Origin: Prevotella brunnea
GTDB lineage: Bacteria > Bacteroidota > Bacteroidia > Bacteroidales > Bacteroidaceae
Assembly (NCBI RefSeq): GCF_008016795.1
Contig: NZ_SDIK01000003.1
Coordinates: forward strand, 1 to 41,949
Direction of reading: 5' to 3'
DNA: 41,949 nucleotides
The translations under genes and the position numbers were made by a program. Positions within the stretch are counted from its first letter, which is position 1. Each line of letters begins with the position of its first letter. Of the stretch, positions 26,799-36,198 are shown piece after piece. A model generated the notes under the pieces. It did not search any database. It was not told the origin of the DNA and worked only from the letters and a program-made list of their open reading frames with translations.

Positions 26799-27614
26799 GA
26801 AAATCTACGATTTTTCGCGTTTTATAGTAGAAAAATAGCCCTAAACTTGCAAGATTTTACTTATTTTGAACTGGTTTGACAGATTTTGAAATGTTAAATT
26901 TTAAGGCTAAATGACTAAGAATAGGGCTGTTATACTGTTTTTATCATCCTGACAATCGCTTATTTTGGCGCATCCTTTACATTCATTCTAATTACTAAAG
27001 TTTTAGAGATTTAAGGGCTTCATTCAATTGATAAATTTAGCATTAACATTTATTATCTTTTATATTTGTATAACGTTTAAACATGAATATCAATAAATAA
27101 ATCACAAATTCATATTTACAACGTAAAGTACACAATCGCAAATTAAAAACGCCTCACCTATATTTACTTTCACAAATATAAAGTTTCATATCTCTATAGG
27201 CGAATGAATATATATGCAGAAGGCGGTTAGTGCATATATATATATGATAATCAGTGGTTTATAATTATTTAATGACGTAAGTGCGACAAAAAGAGGAAAA
27301 ATTCATCCATTTTACAAGTATTATAGTATTCCTGGGGGGATTGGTCTATGTAATAGACTCTTTATACCCAATCATATATACTTTATAGCTAATCTTTTGA
27401 TTAACCATCCTTTTTATATCTATTATTTATGTATGTAAATGTAAATGTTAAGCATCTACTCTTGAATGAGACATTCAACATATGTAAATATGTAAAGATG
27501 AATTTTAAAACCTATATTTATGTTTAGTTTACTTGTTGGGGTAAAAAAAAACATTTACCTTTGTAAAACTAAATAAAAACGAGTTTTTACTCGTCTAACA
27601 GCTATAATACAATA
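26799..27614. other. AT-rich intergenic region
   Basis: About 800 bp with no supported gene. It is very AT-rich, includes a short TA tract (about 27226-27246), and carries the XRE gene promoter at its right end (TACCTTTG, 27556-27563). I see no RNA gene, insertion sequence or clear terminator. Confidence 0.5.
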
Positions 27615-28076
27615 ATGAAAGATAGAATTAAACAGTTAATGGAGAGTCAGCACATGACCCAGCAAACCTTTGCCGACTTCATCGGCATCTCATCGGCATC
27701 ATTGAGCAGTATTTTTACAGGGAGGACCAAACCAACATTAAACACCGTTGAAGCCATCCGGAGTAAATTTTCTACCATCAGTCTTGATTGGTTATTATAT
27801 GGTACCGGGAATATGTTTAACGATGTATCGGAGTTAGCCTCAGGCAGTGTGGCTGCAGCTTCGCCACAAGTTAGTAACGATCTCTTCAGTAATGATACCG
27901 TTCCCACCCTACCGTTTCAAGAAGCTAACACTGTACCATCTCCTACATTGCAGACACCTATTCAAAATCACCCTATTGTGAGTACGAAAATAATTAACAA
28001 AAAAGAAAGAAATATTACCGAGATTAGAATTTTTTTTGATGACCAAACTTGGGAAACCTTTGTACCTAAAAAATAG
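27615..28076 (+). CDS. XRE-family HTH transcriptional regulator
   Basis: This 153-residue protein has an N-terminal Cro/CI-type HTH (residues 1-65: IKQLMESQHMTQQTFADFIGIS, ASLSSIFTGRTKPTLNTVEAI, DWLLYGTGNMF). This domain and its closing LDWLLYGTG motif are typical of a Bacteroidales family. A low-complexity Ser/Thr/Pro linker (about 75-120) and a short C-terminal tail (ITEIRIFFDDQTWETFVPKK) follow. The gene is isolated, with its own TACCTTTG box about 50 bp upstream and an imperfect -33. No phage genes are near, so it is more likely a housekeeping or stress regulator than a phage repressor. The target is unknown. Confidence 0.85.
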   Translation: MKDRIKQLMESQHMTQQTFADFIGISSASLSSIFTGRTKPTLNTVEAIRSKFSTISLDWLLYGTGNMFNDVSELASGSVAAASPQVSNDLFSNDTVPTLPFQEANTVPSPTLQTPIQNHPIVSTKIINKKERNITEIRIFFDDQTWETFVPKK

Positions 28077-28359
28077 GAAAAATGTTTTTGTATATTTAGT
28101 GTTCCCCTTGTTTCTCCTTTCTTTATGATTTATTTTCATTGGTGCGAATTTCTATTTTCCAAATAGCGAAATTGTTATTTGTAGTATTTTGTTGTTGCTT
28201 TTATCGTCTGTATTTTCATTTTTAGCGGTGCGAAATCTCTATATACTTAAAATAATAAAAGTTAAAATAAACTCGCATATATGTTAATAAATATTTTGTT
28301 ATTTCATCTTTATTTTTATGCTTATCACGCTACTTTCCCTTTTATGGGATTATTTTTTT

Positions 28360-28739
28360 ATGTTCGTCCAATAGTGTCCTAAATAATTTTGTACCCCACG
28401 CAAAGCTTCATCAAATCATGAGACTTGATGTGTTTTGTTTCAATGTTGAATAACACATACCTCCTCATGACTTCAAATCGTATTCAGATAATGGTAAACA
28501 GGCTCTTGATAGCGAACATTCGAACCGAACATAACTACGAAATTATATTACAAAAACCGCACCTAGGATGTGCTTCATAATCCATTGATAATCAGAATAA
28601 TATGAATTGTGATTTAAAAGCTTAGCTTTTGCACTCCGATTCATGACCTTTTGCATTGCAAAAGCTAAGCTTTTGAAACGCGAAAGCTAAGCTTTGGATA
28701 AACGAATGAAGAATATTTAGGACACTATTGATGTTCGTC
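28360..28739. repeat. MITE, copy 1, with 9-bp target-site duplication
   Basis: The element spans 28369-28730 (362 bp). Its ends are perfect 16-bp inverted repeats, CAATAGTGTCCTAAAT (28369-28384) and ATTTAGGACACTATTG (28715-28730). The flanks carry a perfect direct repeat, ATGTTCGTC, at 28360-28368 and 28731-28739. Inside are 18-bp perfect arms, AAAAGCTTAGCTTTTGCA (28616-28633) and its complement (28657-28674). There is no coding capacity. A diverged second copy is at 34753-35109. It sits 21 bp upstream of the pyrK -7 box and so probably touches the native -33 region. Confidence 0.9.
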
Positions 28740-28751
28740 TGATATTTTATG

Positions 28752-28759
28752 TACCTTTG
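28752..28759 (+). promoter_or_regulatory. pyrK-pyrD promoter -7 box
   Basis: TACCTTTG matches the Bacteroides -7 consensus, 26 bp before the pyrK ATG. The matching -33 position falls at the right end of MITE copy 1 (ATTG, 28727-28730). Confidence 0.65.
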
Positions 28760-28785
28760 TAAGCAAATTCCAAATTCATTAATTC

Positions 28786-29556
28786 ATGAAAAAGTATATT
28801 TTGGATCTTCAAGTAAAATCAGTTGAGCAATTAAACGCAAAGAATGTTTTGATAAAACTCACAGATGATAAACCTTTACCCGAAATGTTACCCGGACAGT
28901 TTGTCCAAATTCGAGTTGATGGCTCCTACTCCACATACCTTCGTCGCCCTATTTCCGTAAATTTTTATGATAGTGCGACCAATGAATTGTGGTTATTGGT
29001 TGCCATGGTTGGTGATGGAACTCGAAAGATTGGCACGGTACGCCCGGGAGATTATCTAAATTGTATTTTTCCTCTTGGCAACAATTTCACTATGCCGCAG
29101 CAACGAGATGATAAGTTTTTGTTGATAGGTGGCGGAGTCGGTATTGCTCCCCTTCTCTATTTTGGTAAACTAATCAAGGATTTTGGTGCCACACCCATAT
29201 TCCTTTTGGGTGCTCGTAGCCGGAATGATTTACTTGAACTGAATGAATTTGAGAAATACGGAAAGGTTTTTGTTACCACGGAGGACGGCTCTATGGGTGT
29301 GAAAGGCTACGTAACAAATCATCCCATTTTACAGGCAGAACATTATACCCGAATTTCCACTTGTGGCCCCAAGCCTATGATGGTTGCCGTAGCCAAATAT
29401 GCTCGAACCGCCGGTATTTCATGTGAAGTTTCTTTAGAGAATCTGATGGCTTGCGGACTTGGGGCATGTTTATGCTGTGTGGAAAAAACCACTGAAGGAA
29501 ATCTGTGCGCTTGTACCTCCGGACCAGTCTTTAACATCGATAAGCTCTTGTGGTAA
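28786..29556 (+). CDS. pyrK: Dihydroorotate dehydrogenase electron-transfer subunit (PyrK)
   Basis: This 256-residue iron-sulfur flavoprotein passes electrons from PyrD to NAD+ in pyrimidine synthesis. It has an N-terminal FAD-binding barrel (LPGQFVQIRV, YLRRPISV), an NAD-binding lobe (FLLIGGGVGIAPLLYFGKLI, STCGPKPMM), and a C-terminal [2Fe-2S] site with Cys223, Cys228, Cys231 and Cys243 (CGLGACLCC ... CAC). Length and motifs are normal for the class 1B enzyme. It is followed after 67 bp by pyrD on the same strand, the standard pair. The promoter lies just right of MITE copy 1. Confidence 0.96.
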   Translation: MKKYILDLQVKSVEQLNAKNVLIKLTDDKPLPEMLPGQFVQIRVDGSYSTYLRRPISVNFYDSATNELWLLVAMVGDGTRKIGTVRPGDYLNCIFPLGNNFTMPQQRDDKFLLIGGGVGIAPLLYFGKLIKDFGATPIFLLGARSRNDLLELNEFEKYGKVFVTTEDGSMGVKGYVTNHPILQAEHYTRISTCGPKPMMVAVAKYARTAGISCEVSLENLMACGLGACLCCVEKTTEGNLCACTSGPVFNIDKLLW

Positions 29557-29623
29557 TGTTCTTCCGGTATGAGTTCAATTGTTCAGTTTGTATAGAAATA
29601 TGTGTAAAATAAAATGATAAACA

Positions 29624-30532
29624 ATGGCTGACCTGACTGTAAAGATAAATGATTTAAAGTTAAAGAATCCGGTAATGACCGCGAGTGGTACTTTCGGCTA
29701 TGGTTTGGAGTTTGCCGATTTCGTGCCATTGGATGAGATTGGCGGTATTATCGTCAAAGGAACAACGCTCAATCCCCGAGAGGGTAACGATTATCCTCGT
29801 ATGGTGGAAACCCCTCATGGGATGTTGAATTGCGTGGGGTTGCAGAATAAAGGCGTAGATTATTTCATCCACCATATTTATCCTGAGGTTTGTAAAATAA
29901 ACACCAATATCATCGTGAATGTTAGTGGAAGTTCTCCGGAGACCTATGCCGAGGCAGCAGCTCGTATCACTGAGTTGGATGCCATTCCAGCCATAGAGCT
30001 CAATATTTCGTGTCCCAATGTAAAAGAAGGTGGAATGGCTTTCGGTGTGTCTTGCTCAGGAGCATCGTCTATTGTGAAAGCCGTTCGTCGTCGCTACAAT
30101 AAGACGCTGATAGTGAAGCTTTCTCCTAATGTTACGGATATAGCCAGTATAGCCCGTGCATGTGAAGATGAGGGAGCTGACTCCGTTTCGCTTATCAACA
30201 CCCTCATGGGAATGTCGATTGACATCGAACATCGTCGTCCGCGATTAAGTATTCGTACGGGTGGTCTGAGCGGTCCCGCCGTTAAACCTGTTGCCTTGAG
30301 GATGGTTTATGATGTTGCCAAAGCCGTGAAGATACCTGTTATAGGTCTTGGGGGGATTTCTACGGCTGAAGATGCTTTGGAGTTTATGATGGCAGGTGCC
30401 ACCGCTATCCAGATAGGTACGGCAAACTTTGTGGATCCGCAGGTAACTATAAAAGTTCGCGATGGAATCAACAAATGGCTGGATGAGCATGGCTGTCGTT
30501 CCATAACCGAAGTGATAGGCTGCTTGGGCTGA
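29624..30532 (+). CDS. pyrD: Dihydroorotate dehydrogenase, class 1B catalytic subunit (PyrD)
   Basis: This 302-residue cytosolic FMN enzyme oxidises dihydroorotate to orotate, the fourth step of UMP synthesis, together with PyrK. Typical features are [15 protein letters not shown] near the N-terminus, [15 protein letters not shown] with the catalytic cysteine expected of class 1[11 protein letters not shown], and the FMN phosphate-binding [27 protein letters not shown]. The length is normal. It is co-transcribed with pyrK and closed by a 12-bp-stem hairpin at 30549-30578. Confidence 0.96.
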   Translation: MADLTVKINDLKLKNPVMTASGTFGYGLEFADFVPLDEIGGIIVKGTTLNPREGNDYPRMVETPHGMLNCVGLQNKGVDYFIHHIYPEVCKINTNIIVNVSGSSPETYAEAAARITELDAIPAIELNISCPNVKEGGMAFGVSCSGASSIVKAVRRRYNKTLIVKLSPNVTDIASIARACEDEGADSVSLINTLMGMSIDIEHRRPRLSIRTGGLSGPAVKPVALRMVYDVAKAVKIPVIGLGGISTAEDALEFMMAGATAIQIGTANFVDPQVTIKVRDGINKWLDEHGCRSITEVIGCLG

Positions 30533-30548
30533 TCTCCTTTTATAAAAT

Positions 30549-30578
30549 TTGAGAGCGATCATATCAGATCGCTCTCAA
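30549..30578. terminator. Hairpin between convergent pyrD and aroC
   Basis: A perfect 12-bp stem (TTGAGAGCGATC and GATCGCTCTCAA) with a 6-nt loop follows pyrD. There is no strong T-tract, so it may be a transcript-end stabiliser rather than a classical intrinsic terminator. Confidence 0.55.
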
Positions 30579-30721
30579 CCAACACAAAAACTAAACTAGA
30601 CTTAACTAAACATTTCCGAACGATTTATCACAAACAGTCTTGAAATGTTTTGCAAAGGTACTATAAATTATCCTAATCGTGTCTTTTTTTGATGTTTTTT
30701 TCTTTGAAAGTATAAAAAAAA

Positions 30722-31819
30722 CTACATTTTTTCAGAATTAAACATTAGCAACGCATCCAAAATGGTCATTGCCGCCATGGATTCTACGATTGGAACTGCA
30801 CGTGGCAATACGCATGGATCGTGTCTTCCGCGAACTTCAAGTTTAGCTTCCTTACCGTCAATATCCACTGTTTTTTGTTCCATCAATAGTGTTGCTACCG
30901 GTTTGAAAGCCACTCGGAAGTATATATCCTCACCGTTGCTCAATCCTCCTTGAATACCCCCACTGTGATTGGTATGTGTGGAGATGGTCTTTTCGCCGGT
31001 TCCATCTTCTTTGGGCGATGCTATGAAGTGATCGTTTTGCTCACTTCCTCGCCATGCCGTGCCGGCAAATCCTTCTCCGTATTCAAATCCTTTCACGGCA
31101 TTGATGGTAAGCATTGCAGCTCCTAACTGTGCGTGTAGTTTTCCAAATTCAGGTTCTCCGAGCCCTACAGGGCAGCCTTGTATGACGCATGTTATGACAC
31201 CGCCAATCGTGTCGCCCTCTTTCTTCATTTGTTCAATCAAAGCTTTCATTTCCTGAGCTTTCAATGGGTCCGGACATCTCACTTCGTTTTCCTCAATCTT
31301 CTTAAGGTCATATTTTTTATAATCCCTATCCAAGCATATCGTACCTACTTGTGAGGTATAAGCTCTGATTATGATTCCATACTTTTTCAATACCAACTTT
31401 GCCAAAGCTCCGGCTACCACGCGGGCCAGCGTGATGCGTGCCGAGCTTCGTCCGCCCCCTCTGTAATCTCTGATGCCATATTTTTTATAATACGTGTAGT
31501 CAGCATGTGAGGGGCGGAACAAGTTGCGTATCTTCTCGTAATCTTTCGAACGTTGATTTTTGTTTTGCACAATAAATCCGATGGGTGCACCCGTTGATTT
31601 CCCTTGAAAAATACCACTGAGCAATTCCACCTTGTCTTTTTCCTTTCTGGCAGTGGTAATCTTGCTTTGTCCGGGTCGTCTTCTGTTTAGCTCGCTTTGT
31701 ATGAAGTCCGTGTCAATGTCTATACCTGGCGGCATTCCGTCTATGATGCCACCTATTGCCACTCCGTGGCTTTCTCCAAAGGTTGTTAGTGTGAAAAGTG
31801 TTCCGAACGTATTGTGCAT
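30722..31819 (-). CDS. aroC: Chorismate synthase (AroC)
   Basis: This 365-residue FMN-dependent enzyme makes chorismate from EPSP, the last shared step of aromatic amino acid synthesis. The family signatures are complete: [20 protein letters not shown] at the N-terminus, [44 protein letters not shown], and a C-terminal [19 protein letters not shown]. Length is normal. It starts 12 bp behind slyD on the same strand and is probably transcribed from the slyD promoter. Confidence 0.97.
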   Translation of the reverse strand: MHNTFGTLFTLTTFGESHGVAIGGIIDGMPPGIDIDTDFIQSELNRRRPGQSKITTARKEKDKVELLSGIFQGKSTGAPIGFIVQNKNQRSKDYEKIRNLFRPSHADYTYYKKYGIRDYRGGGRSSARITLARVVAGALAKLVLKKYGIIIRAYTSQVGTICLDRDYKKYDLKKIEENEVRCPDPLKAQEMKALIEQMKKEGDTIGGVITCVIQGCPVGLGEPEFGKLHAQLGAAMLTINAVKGFEYGEGFAGTAWRGSEQNDHFIASPKEDGTGEKTISTHTNHSGGIQGGLSNGEDIYFRVAFKPVATLLMEQKTVDIDGKEAKLEVRGRHDPCVLPRAVPIVESMAAMTILDALLMFNSEKM

Positions 31820-31831
31820 TTTATTTCTGAC

Positions 31832-32434
31832 TTATGATTGGCATCCGCAGCAATTCTTTCCTTCATTGTTGCCGCATCCGCAGGTTCCTTCTTTGCTTTC
31901 GCCACAACATCCTCCCTGACAACCACCTCCGCAGTGATGCGATTGCAAGCGTTCAACGAAGTCGTTCACCTCTTCTTCACTTGCCGGTCTGTTCATCATT
32001 ACATGTCCTCTGAATTTTAGTTCTTTGCCTGCCAACGGATGATTGAGATCTACTTTCACCTTTGTTTCCGACACTTCCTGCACGCAACCGATAAACCTGT
32101 CGCCGTCTTCGTTTTGCAGCGGAATCATGGCTCCCACGTATATATTCTTTTCATTAAATATGCCATCCGACACGAAGAGAGCCTTGTCTAAACTCAGAAC
32201 TTTCTCCGCTTCATGTTCTCCGTATGCTTGTTCCTTAGTAAGCTTAAATTCAAAGTCGGTATCTGTCGGTAGGTTTGCCACAGCCTTTTCAAACTCAGGG
32301 ATGGTCATGTCGCAGTCCGTATAGAAGCTCAAGGGTTGCTGTTCTTCGGTTTTCTCTACGAAGACTTCTTTGCCATTCTCCACACTATATAATTCGTAAT
32401 TTATGACTATCAGTTTGTGGTTCTTTTCTTCCAT
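31832..32434 (-). CDS. slyD: SlyD-like FKBP peptidyl-prolyl isomerase
   Basis: This 200-residue FKBP-type prolyl isomerase and chaperone of the SlyD class has an N-terminal FKBP half (VINYELYSVENGKEVFVEKTEE, PEFEKAVANLPTDTDFEFKLTKEQAYGEH), the inserted flap domain (ALFVSDGIF to KVKVDLNHPLAGKELKFRGHV), and a long metal-binding tail rich in His and Cys (HHCGGGCQGGCC ... GCGNNEGKNCCGCQ). The NHPLAGKEL motif is diagnostic. The tail suggests nickel or zinc binding. It is the first gene of a slyD-aroC unit behind a consensus promoter. Confidence 0.93.
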   Translation of the reverse strand: MEEKNHKLIVINYELYSVENGKEVFVEKTEEQQPLSFYTDCDMTIPEFEKAVANLPTDTDFEFKLTKEQAYGEHEAEKVLSLDKALFVSDGIFNEKNIYVGAMIPLQNEDGDRFIGCVQEVSETKVKVDLNHPLAGKELKFRGHVMMNRPASEEEVNDFVERLQSHHCGGGCQGGCCGESKEGTCGCGNNEGKNCCGCQS

Positions 32435-32468
32435 AATTCACTTTATATGATTTATATGAGTATGGATG

Positions 32469-32500
32469 CAAAGTTAATTAAAAAACATTACAAGGTCAAA
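32469..32500 (-). promoter_or_regulatory. slyD-aroC promoter
   Basis: On the minus strand TTTG (32497-32500) and TAACTTTG (32469-32476) are exactly 20 bp apart, a full match to the Bacteroides consensus, 35 bp upstream of the slyD ATG. Confidence 0.8.
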
Positions 32501-32539
32501 ATGAATTTCGCTTTTTTACTTTTCCAGAAAGATTTTTCC

Positions 32540-32547
32540 TATCTTTG
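32540..32547 (+). promoter_or_regulatory. Promoter -7 box of the S8 protease gene
   Basis: TATCTTTG matches the -7 consensus and lies divergently opposite the slyD promoter. I do not see a good TTTG box at the usual distance. Confidence 0.6.
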
Positions 32548-32613
32548 CAACTAACATTTAGGGCTATGTGGACCGAGTCTTCTTCCCAATATGATGTCAT
32601 CATGATGAATGCG

Positions 32614-34713
32614 ATGAAAAAATTCAGTATCTTTCTATTTCTCTTTCACCTCGCGCTGATTGTCTTCGCGCAACGTCCGGATTATCTTAAGATGTCGGGC
32701 TTGGTAAGGCAGGCTGCCATGGAGAATGTTCTGCATCAGCGACAGTTGCGCTCTCCATCCTCTCCTCCCATTCGAAGGTCAATCCTTACCGCCTTTGTAC
32801 GGATTAAGGGCGATGCGGCGAAAATTCTTAGGGCGAACGGTTGTCGGAAACTTTCGCAGCTGGGCGACATCTACATCGTTTCCATTCCGTTGAACCGGCT
32901 TACTTCTCTTTCGCTTCATCCCGACGTGCTACGTATAGAGGCGGGAAACAGGGCTTGCGCGCAAATGGATACCACCGCAACTTTCGTTAATGCCCTGCCG
33001 GTGTATGTCGGGAAAGAACTTCCACAGGGCTACACCGGAAAAGGAGTCATTGTGGGTGTGCAGGATATAGGTTTCGACCTTACGCATCCTAATTTCTATT
33101 CAGCCGATATGAGCCGTTATCGCATCAAAGCGATGTGGGATCAACTCTCGAAGGACACCATAGGGTCGGAACTTCCCGTTGGACGCGATTATCAAGGCGA
33201 GGAAGCATTGCTTGCCATCGGGCATCCGCTCGATGGATTTACCCAGACTCATGGCACACATACGGCAGGCATTGCCGCAGGCAGTGGAGCGGAAGGCAAC
33301 GGACGTGTGAGCCCTTATCGTGGCATTGCTTACGATGCCGACCTTGTCATGGTGGCGAATGCCGCAGGCGACAATGTCGCACTGATCGACTCTGCCGACT
33401 ATTACAAATACACTTATGCCACCGATGCTCTTGGTTTTAAGTATATTTTCGATTATGCAGATAGGCAAGGAAAGCCCTGTGTTATTAATTTCAGTGAGGG
33501 CAGCCACCAAGATTTACGAGGAGATGACCGTCTTTATTACGAATATCTCCGGTTGCTCACCGGACCGGGGCATATCCTTGTGGCGTCCGCAGGCAATGAC
33601 GCAGACTGGATTAACCACATTCGAAAGCCGGTTGGAAAAGCCAAAGCGGGTTCTTTCGTATTGGGCAATCTCGACAAGGCTTATTTTACAGTGAAGAGCG
33701 ACAAACCTTTCACTTTCCGGATAAAAGTGTATGCCGACAGGCAATATCCTCAAATTGCGGACATCTCAACCGAGACCATTCTCGCGGCTCCCGATTCTTT
33801 GTTTGCCGATACGGTGATTATTGATGGGAAAACTTATCTGTGGCGCGTTGTGGGTTATCCGTCCGACTTCAATTCTTCCGAAACGGTATATGATATTTCC
33901 CTTTCGTGTCTGCCTCGACTCGGACACGACGTTCCCGTTTCTTTGGAACTTGTGGGCAATGAGTCTGCCATCGACTTGTACCGGATTGGAGGTTACCTCC
34001 TGCCCAATCCGCTTGACCCCTCTCTCAAGGATGGCGACAACACGTATAGCATTCATTCGCCTTCAAGTGCGCCTTGCGTAATATCGGTGGGAGCGACCGC
34101 TTATCGGCGCGGTTTCCTGAATTATCTCGGCGAGTGGAAAGACTACAATCAGGGCACCGGTGGGGTGCGCACTTCTTTTTCCGGCGTTGGTCCCACCCTC
34201 GATGGCAGGACGAAACCCGACGTAATGGCTCCGGGACAGAATATCATATCGTCTTATAGCAGTTTCTTCATCAATAATCCTGATAACGTGGGAAAACCGC
34301 TTTCGAGCGATGTGCGTCATTTCGACTACAACGGCACTACCTATGCTTGGAACTCCAATGGAGGCACGTCCATGTCTTCGCCCATTGTCGCCGGTGCCAT
34401 AGCCCTTTGGCTGCAGGCCTATCCCCGGCTGACGCCCGAAGACTGTCTTGACGTTTTCAGCAAGACTTGTACGCACTATGATTCGTCGCTTGTCTATCCG
34501 AACAACCTCTACGGTTATGGGCAAATAGATGTCTATGAGGGTTTGAAAGAAGTGATGAGAAAGGCGGCTGCCGGCATCGAAGAGTCTCCGCGTGAATTGA
34601 AGACATCCGACAATCGCATTTATCATCTTGACGGTCGTTATGCCGGGACATCTGTGGCAGAACTGCCACGAGGTATTTACATTCGCAATCATAAAAAATA
34701 TGTAAAGCCGTAG
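32614..34713 (+). CDS. Secreted subtilisin-like S8 protease with type IX-like C-terminal tail
   Basis: This serine protease of about 699 residues has a signal peptide at the N-terminus (KKFSIFLFLFHLALIVFAQ), an inhibitor-like prodomain (LTAFVRIKGDAAKILRANGC), then the S8 catalytic triad: Asp151 in VGVQDIGFD, His213 in HGTHTAG and Ser586 in GGTSMSSPIVAG. The oxyanion-hole Asn is in SAGND. A long insert (about 330-480) lies between Asn and Ser, as in outer-membrane Bacteroidales subtilases. The end (IYHLDGRYAG ... LPRGIYIRNHKKYV) resembles a short type IX secretion sorting motif. The start at 32614 is chosen because the signal peptide begins there; upstream in-frame ATGs (32566, 32605) remain possible. 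MITE copy 2 begins 40 bp after the stop. Confidence 0.88.
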   Translation: MKKFSIFLFLFHLALIVFAQRPDYLKMSGLVRQAAMENVLHQRQLRSPSSPPIRRSILTAFVRIKGDAAKILRANGCRKLSQLGDIYIVSIPLNRLTSLSLHPDVLRIEAGNRACAQMDTTATFVNALPVYVGKELPQGYTGKGVIVGVQDIGFDLTHPNFYSADMSRYRIKAMWDQLSKDTIGSELPVGRDYQGEEALLAIGHPLDGFTQTHGTHTAGIAAGSGAEGNGRVSPYRGIAYDADLVMVANAAGDNVALIDSADYYKYTYATDALGFKYIFDYADRQGKPCVINFSEGSHQDLRGDDRLYYEYLRLLTGPGHILVASAGNDADWINHIRKPVGKAKAGSFVLGNLDKAYFTVKSDKPFTFRIKVYADRQYPQIADISTETILAAPDSLFADTVIIDGKTYLWRVVGYPSDFNSSETVYDISLSCLPRLGHDVPVSLELVGNESAIDLYRIGGYLLPNPLDPSLKDGDNTYSIHSPSSAPCVISVGATAYRRGFLNYLGEWKDYNQGTGGVRTSFSGVGPTLDGRTKPDVMAPGQNIISSYSSFFINNPDNVGKPLSSDVRHFDYNGTTYAWNSNGGTSMSSPIVAGAIALWLQAYPRLTPEDCLDVFSKTCTHYDSSLVYPNNLYGYGQIDVYEGLKEVMRKAAAGIEESPRELKTSDNRIYHLDGRYAGTSVAELPRGIYIRNHKKYVKP

Positions 34714-34752
34714 CAGAAACTTGTTTTTCCACAACCATTTGCTCTGTGCGGT

Positions 34753-35109
34753 CAATAGTGTCCTAAATGTTTTTTTCAAAAAACGCACGAAACATCGCAT
34801 AAATCATAAGACTTGATGTGCTTTCTCTCTAATCATATATGGCGTGTACCTCCAATTTGTATTCAGGTGGTGGTAAGCAGACGCTTGACAGCGAACATTC
34901 GACCTGCCCGGAATCATGAAATTATATTACAAAAAATACACCCGGGACGTTCCTCATAATCCATTGATAATCAGGATGATATTAATTGCGATTTAAAAGC
35001 TTAGCTTTTGCACTTCAATTCATGACCTTTTGCATTGCAAAAGCTTATCTTTTACGGAGCAAAAGCTAAGCTTTAAAGAGATGAATGAAGAAAATTTAGG
35101 ACATTATCG
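34753..35109. repeat. MITE, copy 2 (degenerate)
   Basis: This 357-bp unit has the same left end as copy 1, CAATAGTGTCCTAAAT (34753-34768). The right end, ATTTAGGACATTATCG (35094-35109), has two changes. Shared internal blocks include CATAATCCATTGATAATCAG and the AAAAGCTTAGCTTTTGCA arm; the complementary arm is mutated. I find no target duplication, so it is older or rearranged. No coding capacity. Confidence 0.85.
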
Positions 35110-35292
35110 AACTTTTCCCATATCGCGGGGAAGATTTTTCGCATTTTCAACAACCCGGCTAAACAAAGAGAATATACCTCAGTTCGGGATAAGAAAACAC
35201 GAAAAAGTAAATAAAAAAGCAAGATAGCTTCATAAATATTTTGTACCTTTACAGCTAACAATCAAACAGTTACAAATATACTTACAACGACT

Positions 35293-35481
35293 ACCGATTA
35301 CAAAATTACTGAATTATTCTGTGTCATAGATGATTTTTGCAAATATTTTGAAGCTAAAAATGCTGGAAAACTGCTTTTGGGTGACGATACCCACGAAGCG
35401 CAGAAAGCGCAAGTCTCCTTGTTCGACGACAAACACCCATCAGCTTTCTTAAACTTTGGGTATCACTTTATAATCATATAA
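35293..35481 (+). pseudogene. Insertion-sequence transposase fragment (IS982-like N-terminus)
   Basis: An open frame without a start codon reads DYKITELFCVIDDFCKYFEAK, which resembles the N-terminus of IS982-type transposases of Bacteroidales. It then continues as unrelated-looking sequence (QKAQVSLFDDKHP) to a stop at 35479-35481. The DDE catalytic part is missing. This is probably the relic of an IS that landed beside MITE copy 2 and the DGR locus. The family name is from memory of the motif and is not certain. Confidence 0.5.
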
Positions 35482-35529
35482 AAAACAAAGACACCTATAT
35501 GCTTTCAAAAACGAATACCACAAAGCTTA

Positions 35530-36198
35530 TTAATGCTTTAATATTGGTAATTCCAAGACCAACACATTCATAGGAAATATATCTACCTTGGAGAGGGATT
35601 TATCTATCAATAAACAAGGAACTGACATATTATAAAGCATATAACCGGCCTTTTTTCGTAAACCAAAGCCACTGCAATGAGCCAATTGTCCAAGGTAAGA
35701 GTTAAGACAAGAGCGATAAAAACAAACCTCACCATAAGAACAAATGCCTTTCGATAAATTATAATATGCCGAAAGCGTTCGATAAAAACTACGCTTAAGC
35801 CGTTCCCCGGGCAGCAAGACATTACCATACAGACGCATTCCGAGAAAGTCTATGCCATAGGTCGCTGGCTGTAATACCCACTTCTTAGGATGCATATATA
35901 AGCCATAATCAGTAGAAAGGATATATGCCATTCTATCCTTCAGTTCCGATAAATACTTACGAATACGATGCACAATGATCATATCATCTACATACCTACC
36001 GTAATACTTCAAGCCTTCTTTACGTTTCATTAAGTTGTCAAACGAGGATAGATAGACATTGCTAAAGAGTTGGGAGGTTAGATTACCAATAGGTAGTCCG
36101 CAACCCTCAGCACTATAAAACAAACTTTTATTGCGTGGCAAACCGTTCCATTTATCTTTTCTTCCTCTGAAGATACAGTTTAAAGTAGGGTTATTTAG
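35530..36198 (-). pseudogene. DGR-type reverse transcriptase, N-terminally truncated
   Basis: The C-terminal two thirds of a diversity-generating-retroelement reverse transcriptase are present. The frame opens with NPTLNCIFRG, then WNGLPRNKSLF, GCGLPIGNLTSQLFSNVYL (the IGxxxSQ signature of DGR enzymes), the catalytic YGRYVDDMIIVH, GLYMHPKKWVLQP, GIDFLGMRL, and thumb motifs (SYLGQLAHCSGFGLRKK). Everything before NPT is missing: a stop at about 36199-36201 precedes it, and the sequence upstream belongs to another gene. The first catalytic Asp and motifs 1-2 are therefore absent, and the enzyme cannot be active alone. A deletion joining the neighbouring accessory gene to the middle of this gene is the simplest explanation. 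The only possible initiation codons (for example TTG at 36141) give an incomplete enzyme. Confidence 0.85.
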
